Positions 21,501 to 33,559 of a stretch of 64,000 nt of DNA are shown here, piece by piece. The translations under genes were made by a program, and so were the position numbers. This stretch comes from Paramacrobiotus metropolitanus. Lineage: Eukaryota; Tardigrada; Eutardigrada; Parachela; Macrobiotidae. The stretch's first letter is position 1; the number at the start of each line of letters is the position of its first letter. Below the pieces are notes generated by a model. The model was not told the origin of the DNA and made no database searches. It saw only the letters and a list, made by a program, of their open reading frames with translations. The stretch is from contig NW_026570232.1 of assembly GCF_019649055.1 (NCBI RefSeq), positions 744,001-808,000 of the forward strand. Reading direction: 5' to 3'.

Positions 21501-24500
21501 TTAACGGATAAAATAAGGGTGCCTATAGCTTTCGCACGCAACGGGGTGCAGAGATTGATTAATCGAAAAGGGGTGCCTATAGTCTGCGGGGGTGCGAAAG
21601 GGGGTGCCTATAGATAACGGGGGTGAAAGGGGGTGCCTATAGCCATTTCCATTTTTATTTGACAGTGTGAACTGCTGCAGTGGATAAAATAAAAATTTAC
21701 GTAAATTATATGCCTGTTAGAATGTGTAAAGTGGCAAAATATATTTTTCGCATAGGTAAGAGGATTTCTAGTTGTAATGGTTTATGGAACTTGAGGGAAT
21801 TGGTGAAATTTTTTGTTTTATAGGTAGTTTGCTTTGAAACCGAGGAAGATCTCCTGGACAATTGGGCAACATTCGTCCGTCTGGTGGATCCGGATATCGT
21901 TACCGGTTATAACATCCAAAATTTCGACTTTCCGTATTTAATAGATCGTGCTGCCCACTTAAAGCGCAGTAGATTCCCATTTCTCGGGCGTCTGAAAAAT
22001 ACCGTCACGCGTGTCCGCGAAGTTCAGCTGCAATCCAAGCAAATGGGTGCTCGCAAGAACAAGTTTTGCAACATCGAGGGACGAGTGACTTTTGATTTGT
22101 TGCAAGTTCTTCTGCGGGATTACAAGCTCCGCTCGTACACCCTTAATGCCGTGAGCTACCACTTCCTGCAAGAGCAAAAGGAGGATGTGCAGCACTCCAT
22201 CATTACGGACCTGCAGAACGGGAATGAGCACACGCGCCGACGCTTGGCAGTGTATTGTTTGAAGGATGCCTGGTTGCCGTTAAGGTTGATCGACAAGCTG
22301 ATGAGCTTGGTAAATTATATGGAAATGGCCAGAGTGACCGGAGTACCGCTGTCCTATTTATTAGCACGAGGACAACAAGTCAAAGTGGTGTCGCAGCTGC
22401 TTCGAGCGTAAGCTTTCATGTCTGACTTAGGCAATGACTTTCAAGTAGTTAATTTTCGGGAAACTTTTTATGCTTTTCTATTAGTGAACTATAGATGAAA
22501 ATGTGCCTTTATGGACTACGTTTCCATAAAGCAAGCGCTTGAAAATTGAGATCGTTGTACCATATTCGATGTTAAACTTAGGCGCTTTTGCAGAGCAGCA
22601 AAAGAAGCCTACGTGATGCCTGCCAGACATGTTCAAACTGGCGACGAATTCACCGGTGCTACTGTGATTGAACCAAAAACTGGATACTATACGAAGCCTA
22701 TCGCCACGTTGGATTTTGCTTCACTGTATCCGTCCATCATGATGGCGCACAATCTGTGTTATACTACCCTGATTGAAAAAGGAAAACTGGCTGAACTAAA
22801 TCTTTCGCCCGATGAATTCATTAAAACCCCGTCCGGGGATACGTTTGTGAAGGCCACCGTGGTCAAAGGATTATTGCCAAAGATTCTGGAGAACCTGCTG
22901 GCTACACGGAAAAAAGCTAAAGCCGATCTAGCCAAAGAAACCGATCCGTTGCGGAAGAAAGTGTTGGATGGAAGGCAGTTGGCGCTGAAAATCAGCGCTA
23001 ATTCTGTTTATGGATTTACAGGTATTTGCTTCATTAATGTTGTGCAGAATGCTCGTGGATTTTGGATATTTTAGTGACACAATTTTTTCCATGATATTGT
23101 TATTACCGTAAATACGAAATCTGTAGGCGCACAGGTCGGAAAGTTGCCATGTTTGGAAATTTCCGGTAGTGTAACAGCATTTGGACGTTACATGATCGAG
23201 GAATCCAAAAAGCATACCGAAGAGCACTTCACAAAAGCCAATGGTTTTGCTCACGATGCAGAAGTCATTTATGGTGACACAGACTCGGTCATGGTCAATT
23301 TTGGAGTGGACACGCTGGAAGAAGCCATGAAGCTAGGGCGCCAAGCAGCGGATATCATCACGCAGAAGTTTGTTAAACCTATCAAGTTGGATTTCGAGAA
23401 GGTGTATTTTCCATATCTGCTCATTAACAAAAAGCGGTATGCGGGATTGTACTTCACCAACACTGAAACTCACGACAAAATGGATTGCAAAGGTGAGCAA
23501 TGTACTGTTCATAATATTGACTCAATAATTTTATTGCTTGCGGTGTTTCGTAATTGTTAATGTGGCACTGTATTACATTGTAGTAGTTTGTATGTGTATC
23601 GTGTATCTCAATAAGGTGTATCGTTATTATTGTAGTGTGGCAGAGATGTGTTCTGAAAGCAGTTCTAATTCAAATTAATCGTTTCTCATTAAAATTGTTA
23701 GGTATTGAAACCGTTCGCCGCGATAATTGTCCGCTCGTGGCCAATTTGATCGACATGTGCCTGCAAAAGCTTCTGATTGATAAGGACAAAGAGGGTGCAA
23801 TCTCGTATGCTAAACAGACCATTTCGGATCTGCTATGCAACCGAGTGGATATATCTCAACTTGTGATTACCAAAGAATTAACGAAGAAAGACGGCGAGTA
23901 CAAAGCGAAACAGGCTCACGTCGAACTGGCTCACCGGATGCATAAACGCGATGCCGGCTCGGCACCTAATCTGGGCGACCGTGTGCCGTACGTAATTATT
24001 GCCGCCGCCAAAGGCACACCGGCCTTCGAGAAGTCTGAGGATCCCATCTACGTTCTGGAGAATAATATCCCCATCGATACGCAATATTATCTGGAGAATC
24101 AGCTGTCCAAACCTTTAGTGCGCATCTTCGGGCCCATCCTGGGCAGCGAAGACAAGGCGGAGTCTGTGCTGCTGCGCGGCGACCATACCCGGACGAAGAC
24201 GATCGTTACGTCGAAGGTGGGGAAATTATCGGCGTGGACGGTGACCAGGGCGTCATGTATCGGCTGTAAGGCGGTGTTGAAGGACGAACGCGAGGCCTTG
24301 TGTGAACACTGCAAGAAGAACGGTGGCGAGATTTATCAGAATCAGATAGCTGATTTATGTCAGATGGAGGAGAAGTACCATTCCATGTGGGTGCAGTGTC
24401 AGCGCTGTCAGGGGAGTTTGCATCAGGATGTCATCTGCACCAATCGGGATTGTACGATTTTCTACATGCGGAAAAAAGCGCAGAAGGAGTTAGAAGAGCA

Positions 24501-24540
24501 GGGGAAGATAGTGCAACGGTTTGATTATGGAGAATGGTAA
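18573..24540 (+). CDS. POLD1: DNA polymerase delta catalytic subunit
   Basis: This B-family replicative polymerase with 3'-5' proofreading synthesises the lagging strand and acts in repair. Eight exons (18573-18909, 19339-19643, 19885-20256, 20499-20792, 21824-22407, 22594-23021, 23127-23492, 23702-24540) give 1,174 residues (human 1,107). Exonuclease motifs are Exo [11 protein letters not shown], Exo [12 protein letters not shown] and Exo [13 protein letters not shown]. Polymerase motifs are [11 protein letters not shown] (Ala where human has Ser), [11 protein letters not shown], and C, YGDTDSV. The C-terminus has both metal sites: CysA (CIGCKAVL ... CEHC) and CysB, the iron-sulfur site (CQRCQGSL ... 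CTNRDC). The first about 58 residues form an Arg-Gly-rich tail not seen in human POLD1, followed by an acidic patch. Intron 4 holds a transposon. Phases match at every junction. Confidence 0.97.
20891..21650. mobile_element. Non-autonomous Mutator-like transposon in POLD1 intron 4, 760 bp
   Basis: The element is flanked by 9-bp direct repeats ATTTTTATT (20882-20890 and 21651-21659). Its ends are inverted repeats starting GG, imperfect over the first 8 bases and then identical through CTATAGGCACCC. Inward of each end, CTATAGGCACCCC recurs every 30-40 bp, separated by CCCTTTCACCCCC-like spacers. The central part is AT-rich without a transposase. The duplication length and architecture match the element at 17420-18102, though the repeat sequence differs. 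It lies wholly within the intron between the fourth and fifth coding exons and leaves both splice sites intact. Confidence 0.8.
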
Positions 24541-25197
24541 TTGGAATTTACAAAATGCCGATGATGTGTACGTATTGACGATAATATGGCTCCTTCCTGT
24601 TTTTTTTTTGTTTAATATTCCGCTTTACGGTATTGAAGGATAGACTGCTCCTTTGAAATTGTAATGTTGTTTATTTTGTCATACAGTATGATGCATGACA
24701 GTATTTGCTTCTCACTTTTTTATCATGTAAAAATTTCCTCTTTACCAGAGTGGTCTACGTTAAGGGTGTAGTGCTATACATGCTGAAATTATATAGATAT
24801 TGACTTCATTTCACTTTATACGAGTACTGAATGTGATTAATATATACTGGATACATGTTCAGTATAAAATCTTTGAATCCAGTTCGTGTCTGTCTCAGTT
24901 ATCTATGATTCCAGGATTTCCAGCTCACAATCAGATGGTAAATAATTTGCATCCTAACGTTTTAGTATTTACATTATTTTAACCCGCACCGTTGCACAGC
25001 CAACTTGTTGTGAGAATAATTACGATTATCACTAACAATAGGATAAGCTCCAAACCACGCAACACGCGTCGGCCATCTGTTCGATAAAACTAATTTACAG
25101 TTAACACGGCCGTATGAACTTGCACACAATTATTAAAATGCCACACATAGCCAGATGCCAGACTAGCCGCTGCTGACTACATAACTCGCAAAAAATC
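24541..25197. other. Intergenic, 3' flank of POLD1
   Basis: AT-rich. A T-run at about 25191-25196 on the minus strand (A-run on the plus strand) sits right after the 3' end of the tRNA-like gene and could be its polymerase III terminator. No other gene is seen. Confidence 0.5.
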
Positions 25198-27877
25198 TGC
25201 CGATTGCGGGAATCGAACCCGCGTCCTCTATACTCTAAGGCCGAGAGAGGCGGCCAGGTGCTTATGGCGGGCACCCGCCTTGGCGGGTGCGATGAGGCGG
25301 GTCTTAACCATCAGGCGGGCATTGCAGAAATGCATTTGCACAGCGCACTTTCCCACTAGAGCGCATCCTTGCCGCCAGTGCAAGTCATATACACTATATT
25401 TCCTCACGCTGCTGCACGCTTTATAACTTTGAGACCTTCAAAAATCACCCCTTGTAACATTGTTTACAAAAAAATACGCAGATCTTTCTAAATCGTTTTG
25501 TTGGGCAACTTGGACTTGGTTGTAATTTGAAAAAATGCGTAATGCAAGATGCAGGTCATGTCCCCAGTGATTGCTACTTTGGTAAACCACTTGTTTTAAT
25601 GGCTTCAAGAGACTCACTTAAGTTGCCAGAGAATTTTTATGCCTCTAATTTCAGAAAACCTATTTCTTTTACACGATTGTTACCGTAAAAGGCATAGTCG
25701 CAAAATATTTAAATACATATAGTTTGCCTTCATAAGTTACCAGCCGTGTATGAAAGCGATTAAATCTATGACATTAAGACAAGCAGTACAAAACTACCAA
25801 ATAAATTTGAAGCCCGCATTTAAAAAAAAAGCAACTTCCGGTGACTTGACCACACAAACCAATATCTACGACTGCTGTTTGCAACGACGTCCTGTTAATT
25901 TTGTCTTCTAATATAGTTGTCCACAGTGCTGTCAATTTTCAGCATTTACGCACTGATGAAAACCAGTATTACCATATAGCAAACCATAACATGCTCAAAT
26001 GTTTGCAGTTTTGTCTTGTAATTTAGTGTCTAACGTTTAGCTCACTAAGGACCGAATTTTAATTTATTATAAGTCCCAATAACATGCAAAATGAAAAGAC
26101 AAGCAGATGACATAGTTTTTTTAGCATATAATTTTAGCATGTTTTTAACATGCAGCATTCATTGCTAAAGAACAACAAAACTATTGTACCGGTATTTCGT
26201 TAAAAACAAGAAGCGATAAAAGAAACAATTAAAAAATGGCAACAGTTTTCGATAAAGCCGAAGAAAGAAGTACTTTGAATCACAGAGTATCTTACATCAG
26301 CTTAAAGGTAGTCTCACCGTTGAAAATTACATATGCGGAAGAAAATAAGTCGCAGCTTCTATTGACACAGAAAAGGGAAAGCTTGTAGTATACCGCAATA
26401 AAATAGGCTGCAACCTAAATTCCAAAGAATGTTTTGGAAAACAATAAAATAGCAACTTAGGCTACAGCCTAAATCAATAATTGTGTCTTGATATCAAGGA
26501 ATGCATACCAAATAATTCTTTCTTATTTCGCTTGTACTCTGAGATAGAATCAGTTGGGAGAGAGTTTTTGTGAATGAAGGGAACGGAAGTCAGAAAACTT
26601 AGGCTGTAGCCTCTGTTAATAAAAAAAATCGGAAAGTTACAGCGACAAATCGCGCTTTACTCACCTCATCTAATTCATACAGATGGAACCTTCTTTTATT
26701 TGTGTTTCGAAACCATTGCGGGTGTAAACCGAGTTGTATGGGGACTATTGGGTATCGCAAGAGCTACATATTATATATAAACTGTTAATAGATCCATTTG
26801 CGTTTTTGGTTTGCATATTACTGACTGTTCGATTGACTGTCTCGCAGATTTTTACGACATGGTTGGAAGATCTCTTGAAGTTTTCCTATTAGCAATAGAA
26901 AACTAAGATTATTAGAGAAATAACTCCTTAACCTTCCGGCATTACGATATTGACGAGATTCGGAGAAAATACGGTCAATAGTTTTTTGAGCATTTAAATG
27001 CATTATGCTTGGTAAATTGCTAACATCTATAATATCGTTCTGTACGTATTGCGGCTAGTTTACGGTACCTACTGTTACTGTACTGGCACCCTGCACTTGG
27101 GGAAATTTTGTACAGTATGAGCAGCACGGTACTGTAGACAGGTGGATTTAAAGCCGATTGCGTTCAGCCAATAGCCAGCAGTCTGCATGCAGTTGCAAGC
27201 CGTGTATGTGACCAGTGAACGCAGTCGTACAACGTACGCGTGGCTGCACAGCAAAAACTTTCTCCGAGTGCAGGGTGTCAGTACAGTATGTTTAAATGTG
27301 GTCTTTTTTTCTGATCTGCGTGACTTACTATTTTTAATTTACCGTTAATTTTTCACAAAAGTTCTTTTATTTTGTTAGGTGCTTTGGAGTAGATAACCAT
27401 TAACGGCTGCTTCGAAAAATTGGGATGCTGTCAGGATATGGTGTCTTCCGTGTTTAACTTTTTTAAATCTTATTAAAAAATCTGAATGTGTAAAGCGATC
27501 TATGTCAAATAGCTTTACATTATTTTCGGCTTTTAATCGGTCTTTTGCGTTAACGTAAAACGTGTATGAACCTGCTCTCTAGATGTATGAATGTCAAGAA
27601 ATGTGTAAACGTTCGTTTTTATGACTTAAAAATTCAAAAAACTGTTCAGCTACGAAAAACAAAAAGTCGCGAATACACAAAGCTGTTTAAATCGAAAAGG
27701 CTCGTGACACAGTAGAAGTGCACTAGCGATTAGGCAAGTGCAGCGCAACTGATGCCTCAGTGCAGTGTGCAATTCGTCTGTGCCCGCCACTGATATTGAT
27801 GCCCGCCTTATCGCACCCGCCAAGGCGGGGGCCCGCCATAAGCACCTGGCCGAGAGAGGCACCACTAGGCTATCGGC
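25198..27877 (-). pseudogene. tRNA-like gene split by a 2.6-kb transposon
   Basis: On the minus strand the two pieces 27861-27877 and 25198-25251 (the second includes one copy of the 9-bp duplication) join into a 71-nt tRNA-like sequence. The 3' half has a perfect T arm (GCGGG, TTCGATT, CCCGC) and box B GGTTCGATTCC. The 5' half has the box A TAGCCTAGTGG. Six bases of the acceptor stem pair (GCCGAT with ATCGGC), and a run of T follows the 3' end as a polymerase III terminator. The centre pairs as CCTCT / AGAGG around a 16-base loop, too long for a plain anticodon loop, so a small intron or decay is possible. I cannot assign an anticodon. As it stands the gene is broken between the two promoter boxes. 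Confidence 0.7.
25252..27851. mobile_element. Non-autonomous Mutator-like transposon, 2,600 bp
   Basis: The inverted ends share about 50 bp with few mismatches, starting GGCCAGGTGCTTATGGCGGG. The flanking 9-bp direct repeats are GAGAGAGGC (25243-25251 and 27852-27860). Further in, GGCGGGCA-type motifs and a CACCCGCC/GGCGGGTG palindrome recur in both ends. The interior is AT-rich with repeated CTTAGGCT/CAGCCTAAAT motifs (about 26405-26610) and no open frame longer than about 60 codons, so no transposase is encoded. Removing the element and one copy of the duplication rebuilds a contiguous tRNA-like gene, which is strong evidence for these limits. Confidence 0.85.
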
Positions 27878-29698
27878 GTACAGCAGAATATCGTAAGATA
27901 TTCTCCGTACAGCCGGCAACCTAACGAACAGAGCCACGCTCTTAACACAGACAACGCCGTATCGATCCATAACTCGGTCAGCCGCCAAAAGTACAGCAGG
28001 TGCCGAACTGTAGATCATTACGCCCTGCAACTATGGTGAGTCGCAGCACAAGCACATTGCCCAGTGTCCACTGCCAAAAGCCTACTGGGACGGGCATATA
28101 AATTTTGAATTTCTTCCTTTGGCTCTTACACTTAACACTTGAATTTTGCAAATACTGTACTGCTCCAATCGGTTTTTATTTTCTACGTTTATAAGTTTTT
28201 TACCATTGCTCAGTGATTGTAAAAAGATTGCGGTGAGTCCGTACGTCCTACACTTGCGAGTGTTGTGAAAAGCTTGTCTTATTTTACTTCTTTTCCAAGA
28301 TTATCATATTCTAAAAGGTTGACTGAGGAACAAAACATAGTACGGTATTTCCTCCAGGACCAGTCCAGGTATTAGTACAAAGTATTGGTTGCCGGTTGGT
28401 CAGAATGAATTCCGCCAGATACGCAAGTAAGTGGCTAAGTGCACGACTGCCTTTTAAGTTTAATGTTAAACTGTTAAATTTTTGGGGGTTGTTGCCTATG
28501 GGATTGTTCCACAAACACGACTTTCCGTAAGTGCGACTTTACCGTTTTTTGGGTTTTTTTATTGTTGTACTCTGTAGATGTTGTTCTTTTCATACTAGAT
28601 TGAAGTAGTAGTAGATTCGTAGACCTTGAATCTTCTGACAATGCAGTGCGCGCACACGTGCTCAAATGCACTCTTGCGCAGTCCAAGTGCAGCGTCCAAC
28701 TGACAGATTGTAATTTGTGAATAGGAAATTGGGAATATTAAATCGCATTTGCAGGTGCTTTCTTTTATCTTTTGATTCTTCTCTTGCTTCGAATTTCTTC
28801 TGGTGATAACTGGGTTAAGGCCTGAGATTCATTATTTGGATTATGCGGTTTGAATCCTTCTTACGGTTAATGCTTTCACTCTATTGATTTGTCGCGACAG
28901 AAAAGCTCAGCGACGTTGCAGCGGAGCTCCGTACGTTTTGAGGCAGCCGCATCCTTTGTTCCGTTTGTTCAGCCATTTGGCCTTTGTAGACCTGCAAGTT
29001 ATCTAATTCTAAACATAAATGACATACAGACTATTATCCTTATGATCTTAATATCTTATCCTGCATTTTGATTGAATCAGGTGGGGTCTGTCGATAACAT
29101 CGGCTTGTTCGTAACGGTGCATGCGCTTTTGACTCACGAAGTGACCGTCAAGAGAAGGTAAGGATGAAATCATTGAAATTATTTTGAATCATTAAAATGA
29201 CCGATTTCACTGTCAGTTGTTAGTTGTAAACTGCAAACGTCGAATCATTACCGTAGTATGTTTGGATTATCGAATACTGACTACTGACTAGTAACTAATG
29301 CTACAGACGTTTACATATGTTTACAAAATTGCGAAATATTTTTGGTACAGGTTCAGTAATTCTTCTTATTCATTATGATCGGATCGAGGAGAAGTCGTAG
29401 TCGTAACGATTCGATATGATTCGCCGTTGGGAGGTTCTCAGCTTTTGTTTTCTTTGTCGACTTTGTGCGCTACTTTCTTGTTCTGATAATCGTGCCAGAG
29501 CAGACCAGCGGAGGCATATCAAGTTATCAACCAACGCACCGGCGTTGCTGCGCCCATACAGATTTTCTGGTTTCAGTTTTCACTGTTTCATTTGATTACC
29601 GTTGCTGCCGTTGCAGTTTGCTTGTTTATTTCTTTTCCTCATAGTTTTAACGATTTGTTTGTACTTTTTGTTTTATTAGATTCGCCTAGTTTAGCAGT
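27878..29698. other. Intergenic / 5' region of CDC25
   Basis: No gene is firmly supported. A segment at 29081-29157 is bounded by an AG acceptor and a GTAAGG donor and is open in one frame (it reads VGSVDNIGLFVTVHALLTHE and onward); it may be a 5' exon of CDC25 or untranslated leader. The rest is unremarkable. Confidence 0.35.
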
Positions 29699-32138
29699 AT
29701 GAGCGCGAATTTCAAACTGCCAGTATGCAAAGCACAACCAGAAGAAAACTTCCTGACGTTCCACCAAATGGGAGTAATGGATCGGTTTGGTGGACGCACA
29801 AGGTTAAAAGTGTTTCATGGTGAGAGAGATGGGGCGACGGACTGGCGGAATCAGTTCGGCCGACCATTCTCGATTTCGGAGAAGAGCATGAGGAGAATAA
29901 GGGACCCTCGAAATGGTACGGCAATAATTGTTTACCTAATTTTCGCAGCTTTGTCTGTGTCATCGCTGCAGTCCCGTGTTTGACCGGAGTGTTAACGAAG
30001 GCTGGCAGAATATTTGTTTTTGGTTTGGTGGCTTTTGTAAATCTGCTTAGTTGGTTTCATATCACTTTTACCATGTACGAAATTAATACCAACGAAAAAA
30101 ATTTTTTCCTTGAATGGTTGTTTTTGCTCATGCTTTGTTAAATATCGTTTTTGCATGATTGGTTTACTCACTGGTCAGTATTACTTACAGTGATACAGCA
30201 GAGAATCGACGGCCGGAAGTGGATGTGGAAATGGTGGTGACCAAGGAGCAGCTAATCAGCATCGCGAAAAAACCATTGAAAGTATTAAATCAGCTTTCCT
30301 TTCCCGTGACGAAAGCCAGCCTGGGCCCAGCTGGACATAAACCGCTTACGATTGGGTAAATCGCACTGATTTCTGAATTAACCAGGAGTCTTCAGTTTTG
30401 AAAAGTCTCCGTAGTGTTAAACTGTTTTATTTATTCTTCTTCAGTCTTTTATCGTTGTACTTGTTTAATTAATACGAATTATATGATCGCATAAAGCATT
30501 CAGACAGTTTTAACTTCACAGTGTGAAAATTTTTTTGTCATGTTAATAGTGGCGCCTCAAGACATAAACGAGACGCCGGCGGACACTGCGTTTCTGAAGC
30601 CTTCCTCAGTTTGAAATTTGACGACTCTGCTTTGGAAGGAATGTAAGTGAGCTTGTGGAGTTTATCGTATTGCATTTGTGATCTTTACAAAGCTCGATAG
30701 GAAGCGATTCCTTGTATTTACCAGTGTAAACACCACCTAACCATAAGACAATTTTGAGGCAATCCGTGTTATTGTGTTCCTTCATATGTAGAGAACCACC
30801 TCGAAAAAGGCAGCACTTGGCATCCGTTGGGAATGCCGACGAAAATGTTGCATTGTCACCCGTGGTTTTCTCAGTTGGACCGCCCGCGAAAACGAATATT
30901 ATTGGAGACCACTCCCGGGTAAATTAATGTTTTCATAAAGATATGTATCTCCGATTTCGCATTTTGTTCTTGCAGCCGCATCTTCTCCCAACGGTCAGCA
31001 GTCGTCACTGCGGACTGAAATGCATTACCGCCGATGCCGTAAGTTTTTACAGCTATCCGAAACCATTGTAGTACTGTCACAATTTTTTAGTAGGAATAAC
31101 TGCTGTTGTAATGTAATTGATACAGCGTAATTAAGGATAAACAGCAGATATACTGATTGGAATTCTTGCGATAGGTAAATATTTGTTTATTAATTATTTA
31201 GTTGTCTAACCGTCGCGGCATACACGCGCGAATATTTTACTGTATACTGAATTTGACGCGGATAAGTTGACCGAGTATCGTTTTGTGTTTCTTATTGTGC
31301 ATGAGCCATATTGATGATTGTTTTTATTTTGTACAGAGTAGATGCGAAATTGTAATTTGTAGCTGCCATTGATGTTATTTGGTTTCGTAGCTTAAACGCA
31401 TGATTTTAAATAAATTTGCCCCGGATGATATTGAGCGGTTTTGGATTGTGGACTGCCGGTATCCGTACGAGTATGCTGCTGGCCATATCCGAACGGCTGT
31501 CAATGCCTACCACCGCGAGGATCTCGTTAAACAGTTCTTTCAGCAGCCTTACGTCCGTCAGAATCCCCTGAAACGGATTATCGTGGTATTCCATTGTGAA
31601 TTCTCGGCGGAAAGGGGGCCTTTACTGTAAAGAGCGCGGCTGTTCGTTGTATTTCGCGTTGGTAACTTTGATTTTACTGCAGGGCGAGGTATATGCGGAA
31701 TGAAGATCGAAAGTTGCATCAATATCCATACCTTGCGTATCCGGAAATTTACCTCTTGGAAGGTGGATACAAAAAGTTTTTCGAATGTGCCAAGGTAGAC
31801 ATGCAAGAAGATGTTTCGGCATTTAGCCATTAACAAGTTGTTAGTGAAATTTCGGTGGGAAATATTATGGAAAAACGTTAAATTAATTGCGGCGTTGAAT
31901 TTATAGTGCAGAAGTTTTTTTTTATTTTGCTTTAAAGTGACTGCATCTCACTTGTCAGGAGTTTTACCATTTTCAGGATCTTTGTGAGCCTCCATTTTAT
32001 ACTCCAATGCGTGCGGTGCAGCATCAGTCAGAGTTCATTCATTTCAAAACAAAAGCCAAGTCTTTCCATGATTTCACCGTAATGAGCAGTCGATCAACAC
32101 GGTCCGGTAATATGTTCGACATCCAGTCGAAGCAGTAA
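29699..32138 (+). CDS. CDC25: M-phase inducer phosphatase CDC25
   Basis: CDC25 dephosphorylates the inhibitory Thr/Tyr of cyclin-dependent kinases and triggers entry into mitosis. Firm exons are 30191-30355, 30550-30642, 30792-30918, 30976-31038, 31391-31626, 31683-31794 and 31977-32138, all phase-consistent. The catalytic rhodanese-fold domain is complete: [32 protein letters not shown], the active-site loop [12 protein letters not shown] (HC-X5-R), [24 protein letters not shown]. The 5' end is unsettled. A first exon from ATG 29699 ends naturally at 29915 in phase 1, but the next exon needs phase 2; a donor at about 29802 (AAG|GTTAAA) would fit, or a small exon is missing. The regulatory N-terminus is therefore approximate. 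An extra copy of exon 30792-30918 lies downstream at about 37.45 kb. Confidence 0.9.
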
Positions 32139-32851
32139 AGATACTGTGCTAAATCTAAGTCCAAGCTGTTTGAGCGGTTATACTTTGTTGTTGTAACTTG
32201 TACGCGTACTTTGTCTGAATTCCGTTGCACAAGTACAGAAGCTATCAGTTAGCGTTAATTTTGTGTCGTTTGCTGATGAAAGAGTGTTAAGCGCGTACTG
32301 TTTTCAGTATTTTTATATCTGATTTTGTTTATCCTGATAGTGAGTGTTATTATTTTTTATTATGGTGTGCCGTAAAGAATGTGACCGTCGGATCTTATTA
32401 CTTTTTGTGTAGAAGTCTGCTTTTTGTGCTTATGAAAGATGTACACACCATGGGTTTTGAGCCTTTGTATTTTTTACGATGTTTACTCTCATTTGCATTG
32501 ATCTTGACGGTTTAACCAAATTAAAACCAGTATTTGGTGCATTTAAAGGAATCTTTTCCGAAATGAACCATTAGCTACACAACTTGAAAATCATCACTAC
32601 TTACGTATAATTTATATTTATCATTTCGTGAAAATAATATAAAGTGTTATCGTTAACCGCGTAATTTCCGTACTGTGTGACCATTTGCCACCCCAGTTAT
32701 GCGTTTTTTTATCAGGTGTTCAACCAGTCGCAGAGAAAAGTAATCAGTGTAAACTGACTGCGAAATTTTCGGAGCGACATTCTAAAATTCGACTTGGTTT
32801 AATGGAAAATAGAATTTCGCTGGAATGTTTAAAATAAACAACGATTTTGGG
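32139..32851. other. Intergenic between CDC25 and neprilysin copy A
   Basis: 3' flank of CDC25 and AT-rich spacer. No gene is seen. Confidence 0.5.
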
Positions 32852-33559
32852 TGCCACGGAAAAATCAAAAATGAGTTCAGTAGGTTAGGAAGGTAAATCG
32901 TTCGAGAGCGGAAGTGAAGATATAATCGCTGAGATAAGCGGATTGTTTTTCCGATACGGAATTACTGTTGTAGAATTACTACAGTGTAGAGTGTTAAGGG
33001 AAGCGCAAGTGTTTCATTTCCAGCACACGTTAGCGTACGTTTTATCACGATGAGGTTTTACTGAAGCCGATTAAAATTCTCTGCGGCAAACGGTCAAAAA
33101 ATTATCATGCAAAAGGTTATGACTTGGAATTCGCGATTTGTACATACTGGCGATGCGTAATACATTGACACTTGATCGATGCCGGTGTGTTGAATCTACA
33201 CACCGGAAACTCGTTCTTTGCCATCGTTGCGGAAGAAGATTAGACTCGAGAGATTTTTGTCGAGTGCAGATACTCAGATTAAATGACCGTTGTTGTTTTG
33301 GTCAGTTTCCCCGTGTTGAAATTTCCGAAACTGTCTTTGCCGATGCTTAAAGAGTGCACCGTTTTCCGGAAATGGAATTAGTTCGGATTTACATTTTATC
33401 TTGTTCAGCGCAGTAATATTAATTTTTTTTGCTTTTTCAAAGAATTTATTCAACAGTAACGTGTGTAACTTATTACGTTACTGACTGGGTTAATCTTTGA
33501 TAATTCGCTGTTGGGATATTTAGCCATTGTTACTTGTTTGAGTCTAGTCTTTCATAACT
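32852..33559 (+). repeat. Duplicated upstream region, copy A
   Basis: This segment closely matches 48735-49454, with small insertions and deletions. Shared landmarks include GAGTTCAGTAGGT, TTCGAGAGCGGAAG, GAGATAAGCGGATTGTT, ACACCGGAAACTCGTTCTTT and ATGACCGTTGTTGTTTTGGT. It is the 5' flank, presumably promoter and leader, of the two neprilysin copies. Confidence 0.85.

Noticed and set aside
25252-27851. Integrated plasmid or virus in the tRNA-like gene
   Set aside because: Long inverted ends and a 9-bp direct repeat mark a cut-and-paste transposon, and no integrase or viral gene is seen.
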